Shown piece after piece: positions 1 to 12,089 of a DNA stretch of 64,000 bases. Source of the DNA: Whitmania pigra (lineage: Eukaryota > Annelida > Clitellata > Hirudinida > Haemopidae); contig JAJTWR010000454.1 of the NCBI GenBank assembly GCA_021613335.1, positions 193,501 to 257,500 of the forward strand, in the 5' to 3' direction. Each line of letters starts with the position of its first letter. Position 1 is the stretch's first letter. A program made the translations under genes and the position numbers. Below the pieces are notes generated by a model. That model saw only the letters and a program-made list of their open reading frames with translations. It did not search any database and was not told where the DNA came from.

Positions 1-308
1 CTTGAAATTATTACCAATGTCAGTAATTTGTCTTTGGTTTCAAATATCTGGGTTGAAAATTATTGTTTTGTTAAAGTATGAACTATTAACGAGAGAAGCT
101 TTTGCATTGCTATTGTACCTGTTTTGCACTGCCTTGCCTTGGTGACTGCTCTTAATAACAGTTACTGTAATAACAACAGAAGCAAGGGTATTAAGACATC
201 ATAATCTACATTATCTTGTTACATTGATATTGCTTGATGAATTGCTAATATTCTTATCGGAACTAGTTTGAAATCACTACTTCAAATTTTATTTTATTAT
301 CTTTTTAG
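1..308. other. Upstream intron or intergenic DNA
   Basis: AT-rich sequence before the first recognised PPP1R37 exon. The acceptor at 307-308 shows that at least the last part is intron. No conserved upstream PPP1R37 exon was seen. Confidence 0.5.
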
Positions 309-370
309 GTCGTCTCAGACTTCACTACCAGAAATGAGCTGTTTTCATTAAAAGGTGAGATTCTTAACAT

Positions 371-405
<35 letters not shown>

Positions 406-3400
406 ACAGTCGAACCCGGTTATGTCACCAGCCTAGGGGTTTGCCAAAAAGCCTGGAGATAACTGAAAATCAATATGGAACTTTATATTGACATGTGCTT
501 ACAATTTTTTATGTAAATAATCTGCATTAATAAGTGAGCATGCACATGCTTGGTTTAGGCTTTTTACAGAACAGCAATTGATATTTAATATTGACAACAA
601 CAACAAGTACTTACACTAAGTTTTTTACATGCTGGATCGTAAACAGATTTCTCGTACATTTGCTTTATCTCATAGGGCTTTCTTTTTCCATTCTGAAACG
701 GTATTGCTGAAATACCATGCCGATGACAAAGGTCAATCTGTTTCTTTTTTTAGCTGCAGTATGATTTCATTCTTTCTATTGACTGATTGTCCAGTTTTCT
801 CTAAACACCTCAAGACATTTTTGGAACAAAAATATAGAACAGAAAAAAAAACAGAATAGCTACGGCATGTCGCCCCTCGTACAAAATCACTAAGGGTGAA
901 TTGGGTTCGGCAACATAAATGAATTGACGTAACATGAGAAAATGCTACTGACTGCGTGGGAAGTTGGCGGTTTTACTTAAAAAAACGAGGACTTAATGGG
1001 GTTAAGTTGGCAGTTAACCGAGTTTGAGATAAGTGGCTTCAACTGTATTATAAATTTAGGAATACTAATTATGAATGCTAAAATCTTATATTTGGGCTTC
1101 ACTTTGTATTATCATGTCTTTAAATTAATTATAATTCTTTTCTGGTCACCATCAATGGTAACAGGAAGGTGATAGAAATACTATATATTTGGATTGTGCT
1201 GTAGGATTTGACATGATAAATATCTACCATAAAAGAATAAAACATCATCACCAGGAGTTACCATAGACTGGAAAGTATGCGAGACTTTGGAGACCATATT
1301 CAAGAGGGTGCGATTCCACACCATAAGTCTTGAATCGACTGGACTCACGGAGCAGGTGGTTTTACGTTCATTCATTTCTCCAACCTTTAGTGAATGAATG
1401 CAAGATAAGCAAGATAGCTTACTAGCTATAAAATAGAGTATTGCATTAGATGTAAATCTAATTATTAAAAAAAACCCTGCAATCTGGTTCCACCTTGTCA
1501 TACCTATGAGGAGTGATTCAGGTGAGCCAAGCAAAATGCCAATTCACCTGTGTGAGGTTCTCCAGGTGCAAAACATTTTTTGGAAACGTCGCCATTGTTT
1601 CACTTAGTATTCTAATTTTATGCGTTCTATAAACTAAAGTTGTTTCGCGACTGAATCGGTAATGAGGTTTTGTTGTTGATGCTTACTAATAAATATTTAA
1701 AATTCTATTTTATATTGGATTGTTAATTGGCCATCAAAGTATTTAAATTCTTGATATTGATGTTGATCCAGGTCTCAAAATCAACATTTGTTTTTACTAC
1801 TTTTAAATGTCTAATCTAAATTATTAAGAAAAGCTTTATTTTACATTCAAACAACCGTGCATCAATCTTCCGAGCCTGTGATCCATACATAGCGATGCGA
1901 TCCATACATAGCGATGCGATCCATACATAGCGAATGAATGATTTGCACATTTCAACTTATCATTGGTTCTTGTGTTGAGTTATTTTCAAATTACTAATTT
2001 AATTATTTACGGCTACAATCATTGCTTATCCAGTGAAATGATTGGTTCTTTGATGATGACGTTACGAGTTATTTATAATTAAATTATTTCTTACGAGACC
2101 AAGTCGTTTAACGGCATATTATCTTCTTCATTGTCGGCATCCAGACTACGATGGTGATGTTTGACCTCTTGAACTATTATGAACCCTGCAGCAGGCTTAT
2201 TCTCTCATCAAATAATCAGATGGGCATCAGGGGTTGGCAAGCATGTGGGTCCTATCTCAGACAGGTCAGTTGCTGGTGTTGCAAATGATGCACTAGTTTT
2301 CCTACTTTTGTTTATTATATTTTAATTTTCTTACTTTATGATTAAAGTCACCAATAAAGCCTTAAGATCCATCAAAGTGTTAATTTGCTTCAAAACCATA
2401 ACTGATTGCAGTCATGTGTTGACTCCTTGCTCTTACTAACAACCCACCTGATTGAGTTTCTTAGGACTTGAACATTGTACCTTTGAGACCAAACATTCTA
2501 ATTCTTTCTATTTTAGAATAAACTAGCTCAATTGCTCTCAGTTTGAGTGCCCTTTGTGCATCCAGTTCTTTGGCTAAAGTAAATTCACAGATAATAGATA
2601 TTGAAATGTTATCATAAGGATTAGGACTATGGAACATTTTGCCAAAGTTGTTTTTAAATTTTGTTATGGCAACTTATCCTTAAACTTTCAGTCTCAAACT
2701 CTGAGCAGTTTTGAAGCAAGACAGTCCACCATCCCCGAGTACTCTATAGCTCCAGTCTTCAGGGGTATTCAGACGTGCTCCAATTTGACTTCGGTCCACT
2801 TACAGGGTAGCATCAACTCAGGCAGGAGCCTCCAACTTTTGGGTAAATGAGGCTTACACTTTGTGGAACGAAGATGCTCACATATTGATGTGCACGTGTT
2901 GTGATGTGTATGTGTTGTGATGTGTACGTGTTGATTTTAAATGGATGTGTCAGTTGCTCTAAATTTTATGCACATTATTGTTAATCTTAGTTGTCTCATA
3001 CATTCTAATCATTCATAAAATTAAATTATTAATTAGTACATAAAATTAATGCTCGCTTGTATTATTACTAGCATTATCATTGAAACGTTGAAATTCAGGG
3101 AGAATGATATCGTTTAACGAATTAAAAAATTTATTGATAATTTTAGCCTCAGGACTTCGTGGCAGCAAATCCATCCAAGATGTCTACCTTGGAGACAACA
3201 GATTCAGTCCTTCCGATGGACTTCAACTTGCCAATCTTGTCAAGGACAATGCCAATCTCCAACTTATTGACCTCAGGAATAACAACCTTCAGGTCATCTA
3301 TTGACAATACTTTCATTATTGCTCGTGTCGACTAGATAGGTGCTTACATAAAATTCCAATTCAGTTTTCATTACATTCATCATTTTATTGTTTTTTGATT

Positions 3401-5296
3401 TTGAACCATTTATGTGATTGATGTTAAATAAATAAATAAATATTTGCATCTTCCACAAACAGGACACTGGGGCTACTTATATCTTTGAGGCTTTGGCACA
3501 ATCATCAAACTGCAATTTGAACACTCTAATTGTTTGGAATAACAAACTCACAAAGGGCTGCATGAGTATGCTATCCAAAATGCTGGTTTGTGATTGGTTA
3601 TCTTTATTTGACTTCCTATTGGCTAATACTGAGTCTAATTTGCATGGATTCTGTCAAACTTTTAGTTAAGAGAATAGAAGTTTTTATGAATGCAGGGATA
3701 ATGTGAAGTAGTAGTACTTTTTTTAATTTCTAAAGCATTTGCAAATAGTCTCAAAAATATATCATTCATTTAATGCACAGAAAATTGGATCAGAATATTA
3801 ATAATAATTATGCTAATCATTATTACAAATATTAACAGAAAACCACAAAGTCTCTTGAAACCATAAATCTCGGGCACAACAGCATCACAGATGAGGGCAT
3901 TTACAGATTGAAGGAAGGTCTTATAAAAAATAGCTCCCTTCTCAGAATCGGTTTGCAAGCCATCAAAGTCACCTGTGAAGGTATGTCGAGAAGACTCTCG
4001 GTTGTTCGTCATTTTCTTCGACGGACGACGTCTATTAAAAATCCATTCTTTTCCAGGGGTGGTTGCACTGGCAGAATCCATTGTTGAGCACAGCAGACTT
4101 GAAAAACTTGATCTCAGGGGCAACAGACTCAAGACTGCTGGCCTCATGGCTCTTTCACAGTCTCTGAAAGTCAATAAGTCAGTGACTTGTGTTGCCATGG
4201 ATGCAACTCAGGAGGATGGAGATGCTGAGAAGGTGATGAGTTAAGAAAGAAATAAAGCCATAAATTTTCAAAAATATTTGCTTAGTTACATTTTATTTGA
4301 GAATGTTAATAATATTTTTATTACCTTAAACTAGACCTCTTATGATGGCATCATTTTGTTTAAATAAGTATTTTTGTGGCACCAATTTAGGGTTTAATTT
4401 TGATAGAGCTAGCAATTTTATTGTAGTAGTGATAATAACATTCTTCTTCATGCATTTGATAGGATGGAAATGAAGACAGCCAAGAAGAAAAGAATCAGTA
4501 CATCCAAGAAATCCTGTCGTACACCGTTCGTAACTCGGACATTAAACATCAAATTCCTGTCCAAACAGATGATGTATCGGCGACAATAAATGAAGCCAAT
4601 TCCATCCAGTTAGCTAACGATCAACTTCAGTCGCAGGAAAAGGACCAGCAATACGAACTTAATTCGAAGGCCAAGGTTGTTATCGGCCAATCAGAAGCCG
4701 ACCTCGATGAATTCGAAAGTACGCCATCGGATGCAAAACTACGCTTTCAGTTGCGCTGTCAAATGTTGGAATCTCCTTCCATTTTCAACTCAGACGTACC
4801 TCTGTTTCCGTCGGTCGGGAAATTTCACGGGTTCGAGAGATCGAACTCCATCAGTTCCAACCAAGTGAAAGATGCAACGTTGTCGACGTCATCGCCCGTC
4901 CTCGCAAAGGCTTCCCCTCCTGAAGATCTCAGATCATCTGAAGCTTCTCCTTCTGCAAAATCTCAATCAGAAGTTTCTCCACCTCCTCCACCAATTCCAG
5001 TTGCTCCACCCTGCCCTCACTCCAAACCCCTTGTTTCCAAGAGAAAGTTCACTGTCAGCAAGGCCATTCTTCCATCCATTTTCACAAAGTCCGGCAGCTT
5101 TCAGCAGCCCTCGGTCCTTTACACGGCGTCTTCCGACGCGGGTCCCGACAGAAGGAGCACGGTCGACAGCCGGGACGGTCACGGGGATGCCAAAGTCAGG
5201 ATCATTGGAATCCAATCAGAGGAAAAAGAAAACGCAACTCCCTTGATTACTTCCACTAATGATGCCAATTCGTCTGTGGCTCCATCCCCTCCCTGA
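309..5296 (+). CDS. PPP1R37: PPP1R37-like leucine-rich PP1 regulatory subunit (5' partial)
   Basis: Nine exons: 309-354, 1255-1355, 2145-2264, 2692-2842, 3153-3292, 3463-3585, 3839-3980, 4057-4232 and 4463-5296. They join in frame to 610 residues plus stop. The product is a run of leucine-rich repeats ending in LDLRGNRLKTAGLMALSQSL, close to vertebrate PPP1R37 (LRRC68), then a long hydrophilic, Ser/Pro-rich tail in the last exon. The small early exons were recognised by conserved blocks (FSLKG then VTIDWKVCETLE, and NYYEP...GIRGWQA). In vertebrates the protein binds and inhibits protein phosphatase 1, and its main RVxF docking site lies near the N-terminus, which would fall left of this window. 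The tail contains KLRF and KRKF stretches that only loosely resemble docking motifs. An AATAAA lies at about 5677. The start codon and first exons are outside the window or were not recognised. Identity is firm, PP1 binding is inferred. Confidence 0.9.
370..404. repeat. (GAT)n microsatellite
   Basis: About eleven GAT units directly left of the transposon in a PPP1R37 intron. Confidence 0.95.
405..1047. mobile_element. Non-autonomous TA-flanked inverted-repeat transposon (MITE-like)
   Basis: The 643-base element begins TACAGTCGAACCCGG and ends with the approximate reverse complement (...GGCTTCAACTGTA), so both ends read TACAGTYGAA inward and are flanked by TA. TA target choice and CAGT ends are typical of Tc1/mariner/pogo-type elements. 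The ends are similar but diverged inward. The interior has no transposase: the only open frame, of 76 residues, is low complexity. It sits in a PPP1R37 intron immediately after a (GAT)n tract. Confidence 0.7.
1870..1934. repeat. Tandem repeat, 19-base unit
   Basis: Roughly three copies of GATCCATACATAGCGATGC, inside a PPP1R37 intron. Confidence 0.9.
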
Positions 5297-8200
5297 GAGA
5301 TTTCTAATAATGATGATAATAGTTATTATCACTATGTGATTGTCTTAATCATTATTCATTTGCTTCTTCTTTAATTCATTCAAGATAATGGGGATGATGT
5401 TAGACTTTGCCAGGTTTGATGGTTAGATTTTATTTTTGTTGTTATCTTTATTTCGGAGTTTTTATTATTATTATTATTATTATTACGAACGTCGGAATTT
5501 TTTAGGAGACGTCCTTTTGTTTTTAATTCTCGAAGATGGTCAGGTTCCATCTTTTTGATGTAAACATTGCTTCACTCTCTTTCATTCCTCTCATTTAATT
5601 TCTCCTCCATCCTTCCTCACACTGACAACACATGCATTATTTTTGCCATCCAGGTTTACCAATTTATCAACAACTAAATAAATTGTGATTTTGCATCCTT
5701 GCAAATAAATGTTAATTAACCCTGCAATTGGTGTTTTGCAGACACTTTTGTTCATTCATCATTTTCTTTTCAGTTTGGCTTTTTATTAATTGACTTTTAG
5801 GAATTTCACGCTTCCACCTCCTCGTCATATTTATTTATTCAATTTATTTATACTTCCAAGATCTTGATGTTTAACATTCATCACCTTTGATTTTTACAGT
5901 TGTTTCAGCCACAAAATTATTGCAGAATAATTATCCATTTAATTAACTGTTGCCAGATTATGAACCCCAGGAGGGTTAACATTTTGACTCTTGAGAACAT
6001 TTTGCAGAAAAACCTGGAGCTCTTTTTAAAAATAATTTTCTGCTCGATGACTTGCAATTGGCAAAGTGAGAATACAAACAGAATCTTTTGTCGAGTCCCG
6101 GTTGCCCTGACTCTCATTCCATCTTTGGGGATTTCCATTCTCAAAAAATGGAGTTAATGGATGCAATTGATTATTAATTGACTAATTAGTAAATAATCCA
6201 AGCTTACATCTCCTCTACTTTCGATTGGGGTTCTTTTTGAGGAGGAAGGGCATTTTTCAATTTTCGATTCTGTCAGGATAACTGTACGATAACTGTAGGA
6301 TAACTGCCAGTATAACTGTAGGATAACTGCCAGTATAACTGTCAAGATAACTGCCAGTTATCCTAACTGTAGTCAACCTGTGTTTACAATGTGGTCAAAG
6401 CTCTCACCACTTTCTTTGACATGGTATGGTGTAGCAAAGACGATATAACGAATGTTTTTATTGGCGTAGGTAAATTATATTCGGAATTGTGTCGAGCGCT
6501 CCATTTCCGATCATCATGATTAACATGCACGAGGGTGACTTCTGATTGCATATGCAACATGTTGTCTTGAATATTCTATTCTCATTTTGTGTGGAGCCAC
6601 TTTACTCATTGCTATTATGAATTTGTAGCTCGTCTTAACACAACCTACGTACCACGTTTGCATGTTAAATCATCATTGCCTTTGATGACTGACAATAGAT
6701 TTGTTTTAGCTAGTCTTGGCACCTTCATTATAATATTCTTACGATGCATATTTATTTATTGGCAGTCCAGTGGACTTGATTTTACTGATGTTTCATTATA
6801 AAAACATTGGCTTATCAAAATAATTTCATGGGTAAATTTTCTGATTTTCATGAAAGCTTTGCATCAGAAATACTAAATACTACTTGTAATTTTTTGATAG
6901 ATTTCTGATTATAGTTATTTGGATAACCAATCTTTAATCCTATTCATTGTACGATCATCTGGTGATTTATTTATTCACAATCAAATCTGATTTGTTGTCA
7001 AACAGTTGTTGAAACGTCGTTCATTGGACGTGGAAAGGCTAAGCATACAACTTTATTTTGCTAACATCATTGTTACGCCTGGCCAAGCGTATCTTCGTGA
7101 CGCTTAACATATTGATTTGCCAGACACGTCATTAAGGTGGCCTCAAATCGTAGATTAGGTTGGCCTGTTTATATCCACTTCCTTTTTTCTATACATCAGG
7201 TAGTCTGTTTTTCTGAAAATAATTTACTGCACTAACTTATCCTGATTTAGTTTCGTTCGTCGTAGGAATCATTTTTAAATGTGCTTTCTTTTATTGCATT
7301 ATTTCCGTTTACAAGGTCTGGTTTTGTTTTCATTGTCTAGTCTCGTGCAGCTTGGAATTAAACGCTCTTGAGCATTTGGTGGGCACTTATTGCACCTGGT
7401 TTAACTTTTACAAAACATACGATGCCTACGTTCCATAAACCCACATTAAAACATTAGGTGACCTGCCGACTTTGTTTGGTTGACTTTTTATTGTGGCTGT
7501 CATCAGAAATCCTAACAACTTACATCTATGTCGTTATCATAATTTGATTACTTATTATTTGTTTATCTTGTAATCATTCTCTTGATGGCATAGCACATTA
7601 AGTGAGTAACGAAAGACTGGAGCAATTCCAAATGTCAGGCAAATTATTAAAATCTAGCAGAGGATAATTTTATAAGAAGCTCGCAGACATTTTTTGAGCG
7701 ACGCATCAATGGCAATTATGGTCTCGTCTTCCTTTCTTTCGTTTACCTTTGCTATTTTTAGATAAATTTTTTTGTGGTGGTTTTGATTTTTAAAAATGAC
7801 TTCATTAATCTTGTAAGATTGCAGAGGGGATCAATCTCAAGCTCACTTAACTGTAACACCCACGCTCTACTAAAAAATTAATGTTCCGAGCAGTATCTCG
7901 GGGGAGTTGTACTCGAGCAAAGTCCAAGGGATTTCACTGAGGAGAGGAGCCTTCAATCTTTTGAAATTGACAATTCTCTAAGGGACGTACCCCTTTCTGT
8001 TAAATACGTTAACTGGAGAACTAATAGCTATCTTTTTTTTAAATATAAAGTAATATATATTTATCATTTTGTGTAAAAAGCATTAATAATTTTTACTTAT
8101 TACTCTCATTTATGCTGTTGATGACCTGCATATCAAAACCATCCATTGTCACCTTCCACCACTAAAACATTTAAATCCTCTTTAATATTCTTATAATTAT

Positions 8201-8994
8201 AATATACTGTCATTCTTTTGGGCATTTGCAACTAAACTTTGCATTACGCTGTACCATTACTGTTATTATAAGCAAGCTGATAGTGTAACTAGCTCTAGAA
8301 AACTGACGCAATGGCAGGTTCTGTAATAAAGCAAAACACAGTGGTCGATGTTGTTTTTGGTGACCTACTCGATTTTCCATTGCCAACGAATGATTCAGTC
8401 ACGCATCCCAAAAAACACTTTTGCAGACGAGCATGAAAAGTCAACAATTAAAGACAGAAATGCAAGTAATAACTTGAAAGACTTGTAATAAATATTAGTA
8501 ATTAAATCTAAATAATTTAACGCATCACGGTCCTGTGTTTAGCACGATTTTTTATATAAAAATAGTAATTTAGGATAGAGCAGAGCAATTCTGGAAGACA
8601 ATGATCAGGTAAATAAAATTGCCTCAAAATTACCTTTTAAAATGTATACAATTGCGCTGCCAGTAACCTTAGAATGCAATTAAAATTAATTTTTAGTGAT
8701 TTAGTAGCAGATAGCATTTAAAGCAGATTAATGCATATTTCGCACTTGTCTTTTGTCACCCTCCATGCCCAAACTGGAAAACATAGATTGGCCAGAATGT
8801 AGACTGCTAACTACATCTAACTCAATAAATAGCAATATGTTGTAATTGTTTGGTTCATTAAAGGAAATAAGACAAAGAATAAACTTGATGGGAATTCATT
8901 TGGCCATTTGACTGCCTAATCAGGAAGAACTGGGAGAATTCTACTATCTACCATCGTCACACTTCATTACATTACAATCATAAAGGTAGCATCC
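5297..8994. other. Intergenic region between convergent PPP1R37 and SLC35A
   Basis: The left part is the PPP1R37 3' untranslated region, with AATAAA near 5677 and a second AATAAA-like site near 5703. It also holds a short (TTA)n run near 5462 and the tandem repeat at 6277-6372. Short open frames at 5900-6800 show no splice-site support or recognisable family. The right part should contain the SLC35A 3' untranslated region. No gene was seen in 6400-8990. Confidence 0.6.
6277..6372. repeat. Degenerate tandem repeat of a GATAACTG-type unit
   Basis: About seven imperfect copies of a 12 to 15 base unit built on ATAACTGYMAG, ending in a partly inverted copy (CAGTTATC). It lies in intergenic DNA. 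Confidence 0.85.
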
Positions 8995-11253
8995 TCATAA
9001 TTGGGTTAATTTTCCATTGTAGTGGTCCTTTGGAGAGTTTTCCACCGGCAACTTTGGGGCAGTTGATATCGACAGCGGCAACGGTTTATTGCCCACAGCA
9101 TTGAACTTGCTGTACAAATAGAGAGATGCAATGACTAGAATTGTTCCCCCATAAAAGATGATTGTTGGCTGGAAGTTGAACAACACCATAGAAGCAAAGC
9201 ATGCCAGGATTATTGAGCCGCTCGTAGCAAATCCCTGACAGGAAAACAAAATTAGACGTTATTTCAATGAGCCAGGATGGAGGGTTTGTGTGGTTGGATC
9301 TCAAACACTTGACGATACATAAACGTATAAAAATCCAAATTGAATGAATTGAATAATGAGAAAATAGATCGAATGAGCCCGCGGAGCCAACCTTGAGAAT
9401 GTTGTCGGCATATTTGACCACCGCAGCGACCACGAGACCCCCGAGGGCAAGTAAAAACACCGTGAACCACACCATGACATCGTACCCAAAAAAAAAACCC
9501 TTCTCTGAAATCTCATGACCCTCCTTGACGTAGCAGACAGCCATTCCCAGGATGACGCCCAACGCCCCGAGCTGAACATTCCTGACGTAAACTGACTGAG
9601 GAGTGCTCTTGAGAAGTTTCTCAAAGTAGACGCCAGAAAAACCGGACAAGAAGCAGGCCATCACGACGGCAGAAAAACCCAAGAGCGGGCTCTGTTCGCG
9701 GGAAGAGACGCCCGAAGAGGAAGACGGATTTTGGACGGAGGCCGAGGGCAGTTGAACCAGAGCCACGCCTCCCATGAGAACCACTAAAGAGAACCATTGG
9801 ACTCCGCTGAGTTGTTTGCGAAGCATTATCACGCTGAACAGTGCCGTGGTAAGTAGCTTGAGCTGATAAGCTACCTACAAACAGTCGATCTGCAGTCATT
9901 TAGTTAGTCAATTACGAAGTAAATAAATTTCTGGTAACTGAAAAATGAATTGCCTGAAATTTAGCAGCTTCGAGATTAGTAGCAGCCACGTACAGAAGAT
10001 TGTTCTGTATGACGTAGAGGAAACCAGGCACCGAGACTTTTAGGCAATCCATGGGTTCGTGGAAAATATTCACCTTCAGATGCTCAATCCACTTTCTAAA
10101 CAAATGTCCACCAATTATTACTGCTGAGGACAATAAGCTTAGAAATTATGTAATATGTGTATGTATAAGCTTTTCTGAAAACAAAGTGTTCAAACAATCA
10201 ATCAATCAATCAATCAAATTAAACACTAATCCAACTTTTACCTAACCTGACAATGAACTTCTCCTGAACAAAAATTATGACGAGACAGGTGAGGCACTTG
10301 ACGAGCTCCGACATGCAGACAGCAGACGTTGAGAAGAACATATCGCCGGCTCTCGTCCGAACGTACCTCATCGTCAGAGTCTGGGTGGCATTCTGCACCA
10401 TCAGGGTAATAAGACTTGCCAGGGCAAGATAAGGATTGCTGCCCTTTCCATTTCCTGATGGAGAACCTAATTATTATGAGTAGTAAAGTTTGCTTTGTTT
10501 GCCAAATAACATGAATGTAGTAAATTTCTGTAATTCATTAAGATTAAATTAAAGTCTAAATTCTAAAGTAAATATATATTAATAATCCAAATACATAAAT
10601 TCCAAATCACCAGTTATTATAACTAAATCGTGATTGAGGTTTGATATAATTTTTAAAATGATGAGGATTATGGCAAAGATAATGTTCGAGCCAAAACAAC
10701 ACACTCTTTAAAACATGAAAACATAGTTACAAAGACAAGGGAAAAACATCAGAATGATAAAGCCAAGCAATATAGCCGTTAATATACTAACTTATATAGA
10801 CATAATTATATATCCATGTTAGCATGTATTAATAATTGTTGAAGTTGAAGTATTACATAAATTAGGTTGTTCCTATTCATTAAAAAATTATCATCAACGC
10901 TAACAGCCAGCAACCTTTATAAATTCATGAATTATAGGTTCTATGCTTTAAAATTCCAAAATTACCTTTCTTTTTCAATGTCATTATAATTCGAAACGTA
11001 TAAAAACAACCGACAGAGAGGCAGAAACGCAAAACCTCAGTCCGGGTTCGATGTCACGAAATATCTTAGTGCCTAATTGTGTTCATGTGCAATCAACCAT
11101 GCAAGCAGTCATTGAAGCATGATTATTCAATGTTAGTGAATATCACGTATTTTCAGTAGCTGAGTTCACTTTTAAAAAATCGGACGTATAAAATGTGAAC
11201 AACTTACCCTCTGTCTTGGCTGTCGACAGTCCGGTGACGCTACCGCCGTTCAT
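8995..11253 (-). CDS. Nucleotide-sugar transporter, SLC35A2/A3 class
   Basis: Five exons in transcript order: 11208-11253, 10242-10466, 9954-10123, 9392-9874 and 8995-9234, giving 387 residues. Hallmarks are LTMRYVRTR, the IQNNLLYVAATNLEAAKFQ block, YQLKLLTTALFSV, SGVYFEKLLK and VKYADNILKGFATS, all typical of Golgi UDP-galactose/UDP-N-acetylglucosamine transporters. The family has about ten membrane spans and exchanges cytosolic UDP-sugar for luminal UMP. A hydrophilic Ser-rich loop (residues near 205-220) precedes the second half. Blocks resemble both SLC35A2 and SLC35A3, so substrate is not assigned. The ATG at 11253 opens a short 15-residue first exon, and the splice phase fits. The intron after AAKFQ starts with GC (9953-9952), not GT. 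The CDS ends with TGA at 8997-8995. Confidence 0.92.
10467..11207 (-). other. First intron of SLC35A
   Basis: A 741-base AT-rich intron with GT donor and AG acceptor. Nothing coding was seen. Confidence 0.75.
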
Positions 11254-12089
11254 CGCCAAAAATAGCGGTGGTTCCGATTTGTTGTTATTTTCATGACCGG
11301 ATCGACATAGAAGTACTACACTGCAGTGTCAAATCAACAGAAAATTATTTTAGGTTTAAAATGAGAACAAAAAGATGTAGTTTTAATAGGCCTTACATTG
11401 TAATCGACAAATCCTTGCGCTTTGTTAGCGGGAGTTTTTTTCTCTTATGTCGTTCCTTTTTTTCCTTTCGATTCCAACTTGTACTGGTTTTGTGTTTCAA
11501 TAATAAAAGAAGGAAAAAAAAATTTATAATCACCCTCTCAGCATTATTAATTTGGTATCCAGTTTTTGATAATTTGGTGACATCCCCATTGACATTATCA
11601 ATAATTTGTAAGTACAAGAGGCTCTCTCAAAGCACTCAAGGCTCAAGTTAGAGTACCCGAAATTGGGACTCGAGTGCAAGGCTTTTACTTCCTCTAATAT
11701 AACATATCCATTGGTCAGTGTTGGCAAAGAATCAATTCCATCTAAACTAATTATATTTTTGCAGTAATTACAAGAAAACTTTCAGCTTCGACCCTATTAC
11801 CTTATATAAATTATGTAGAAAAAACCAGTTACACTTTAAAGTTTCCGAGATTGTTTGGTAAAACAAACTGGCGTGCAACTGTCAAGGATGCCAATTTAAA
11901 AATATTTGGTCCAAAAAAATTGCTAAGGAAGAACAAAACAGGCACCGACAATTTGCAATGAAACCATCACAGCAGGATGGAAATAAATAATGTTTTAAAC
12001 ATAAAAACTCGAGCCTAAATTGCATTTATATTGCGAATTCCACTTCAGAGGAGACTTGTCATAGTAGCAAAAGTAGTTTGAACTCGAGC
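11254..12089. other. Gap between SLC35A start and LDB1 stop
   Basis: Both genes are on the minus strand. This 836-base gap should hold the LDB1 3' untranslated region and the SLC35A promoter. Open frames of 65-127 residues at 11268-11727 lie on both strands, overlap one another and show no family resemblance. Confidence 0.6.

Noticed and set aside
629..859. 76-residue plus-strand open frame
   Set aside because: It lies inside the inverted-repeat transposon at 405-1047, is Phe/Ser-rich low complexity, and resembles no transposase.
1181..1534. 117-residue minus-strand open frame
   Set aside because: It overlaps the PPP1R37 exon at 1255-1355, whose conserved sequence and phase are on the plus strand. 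The open frame is a shadow.
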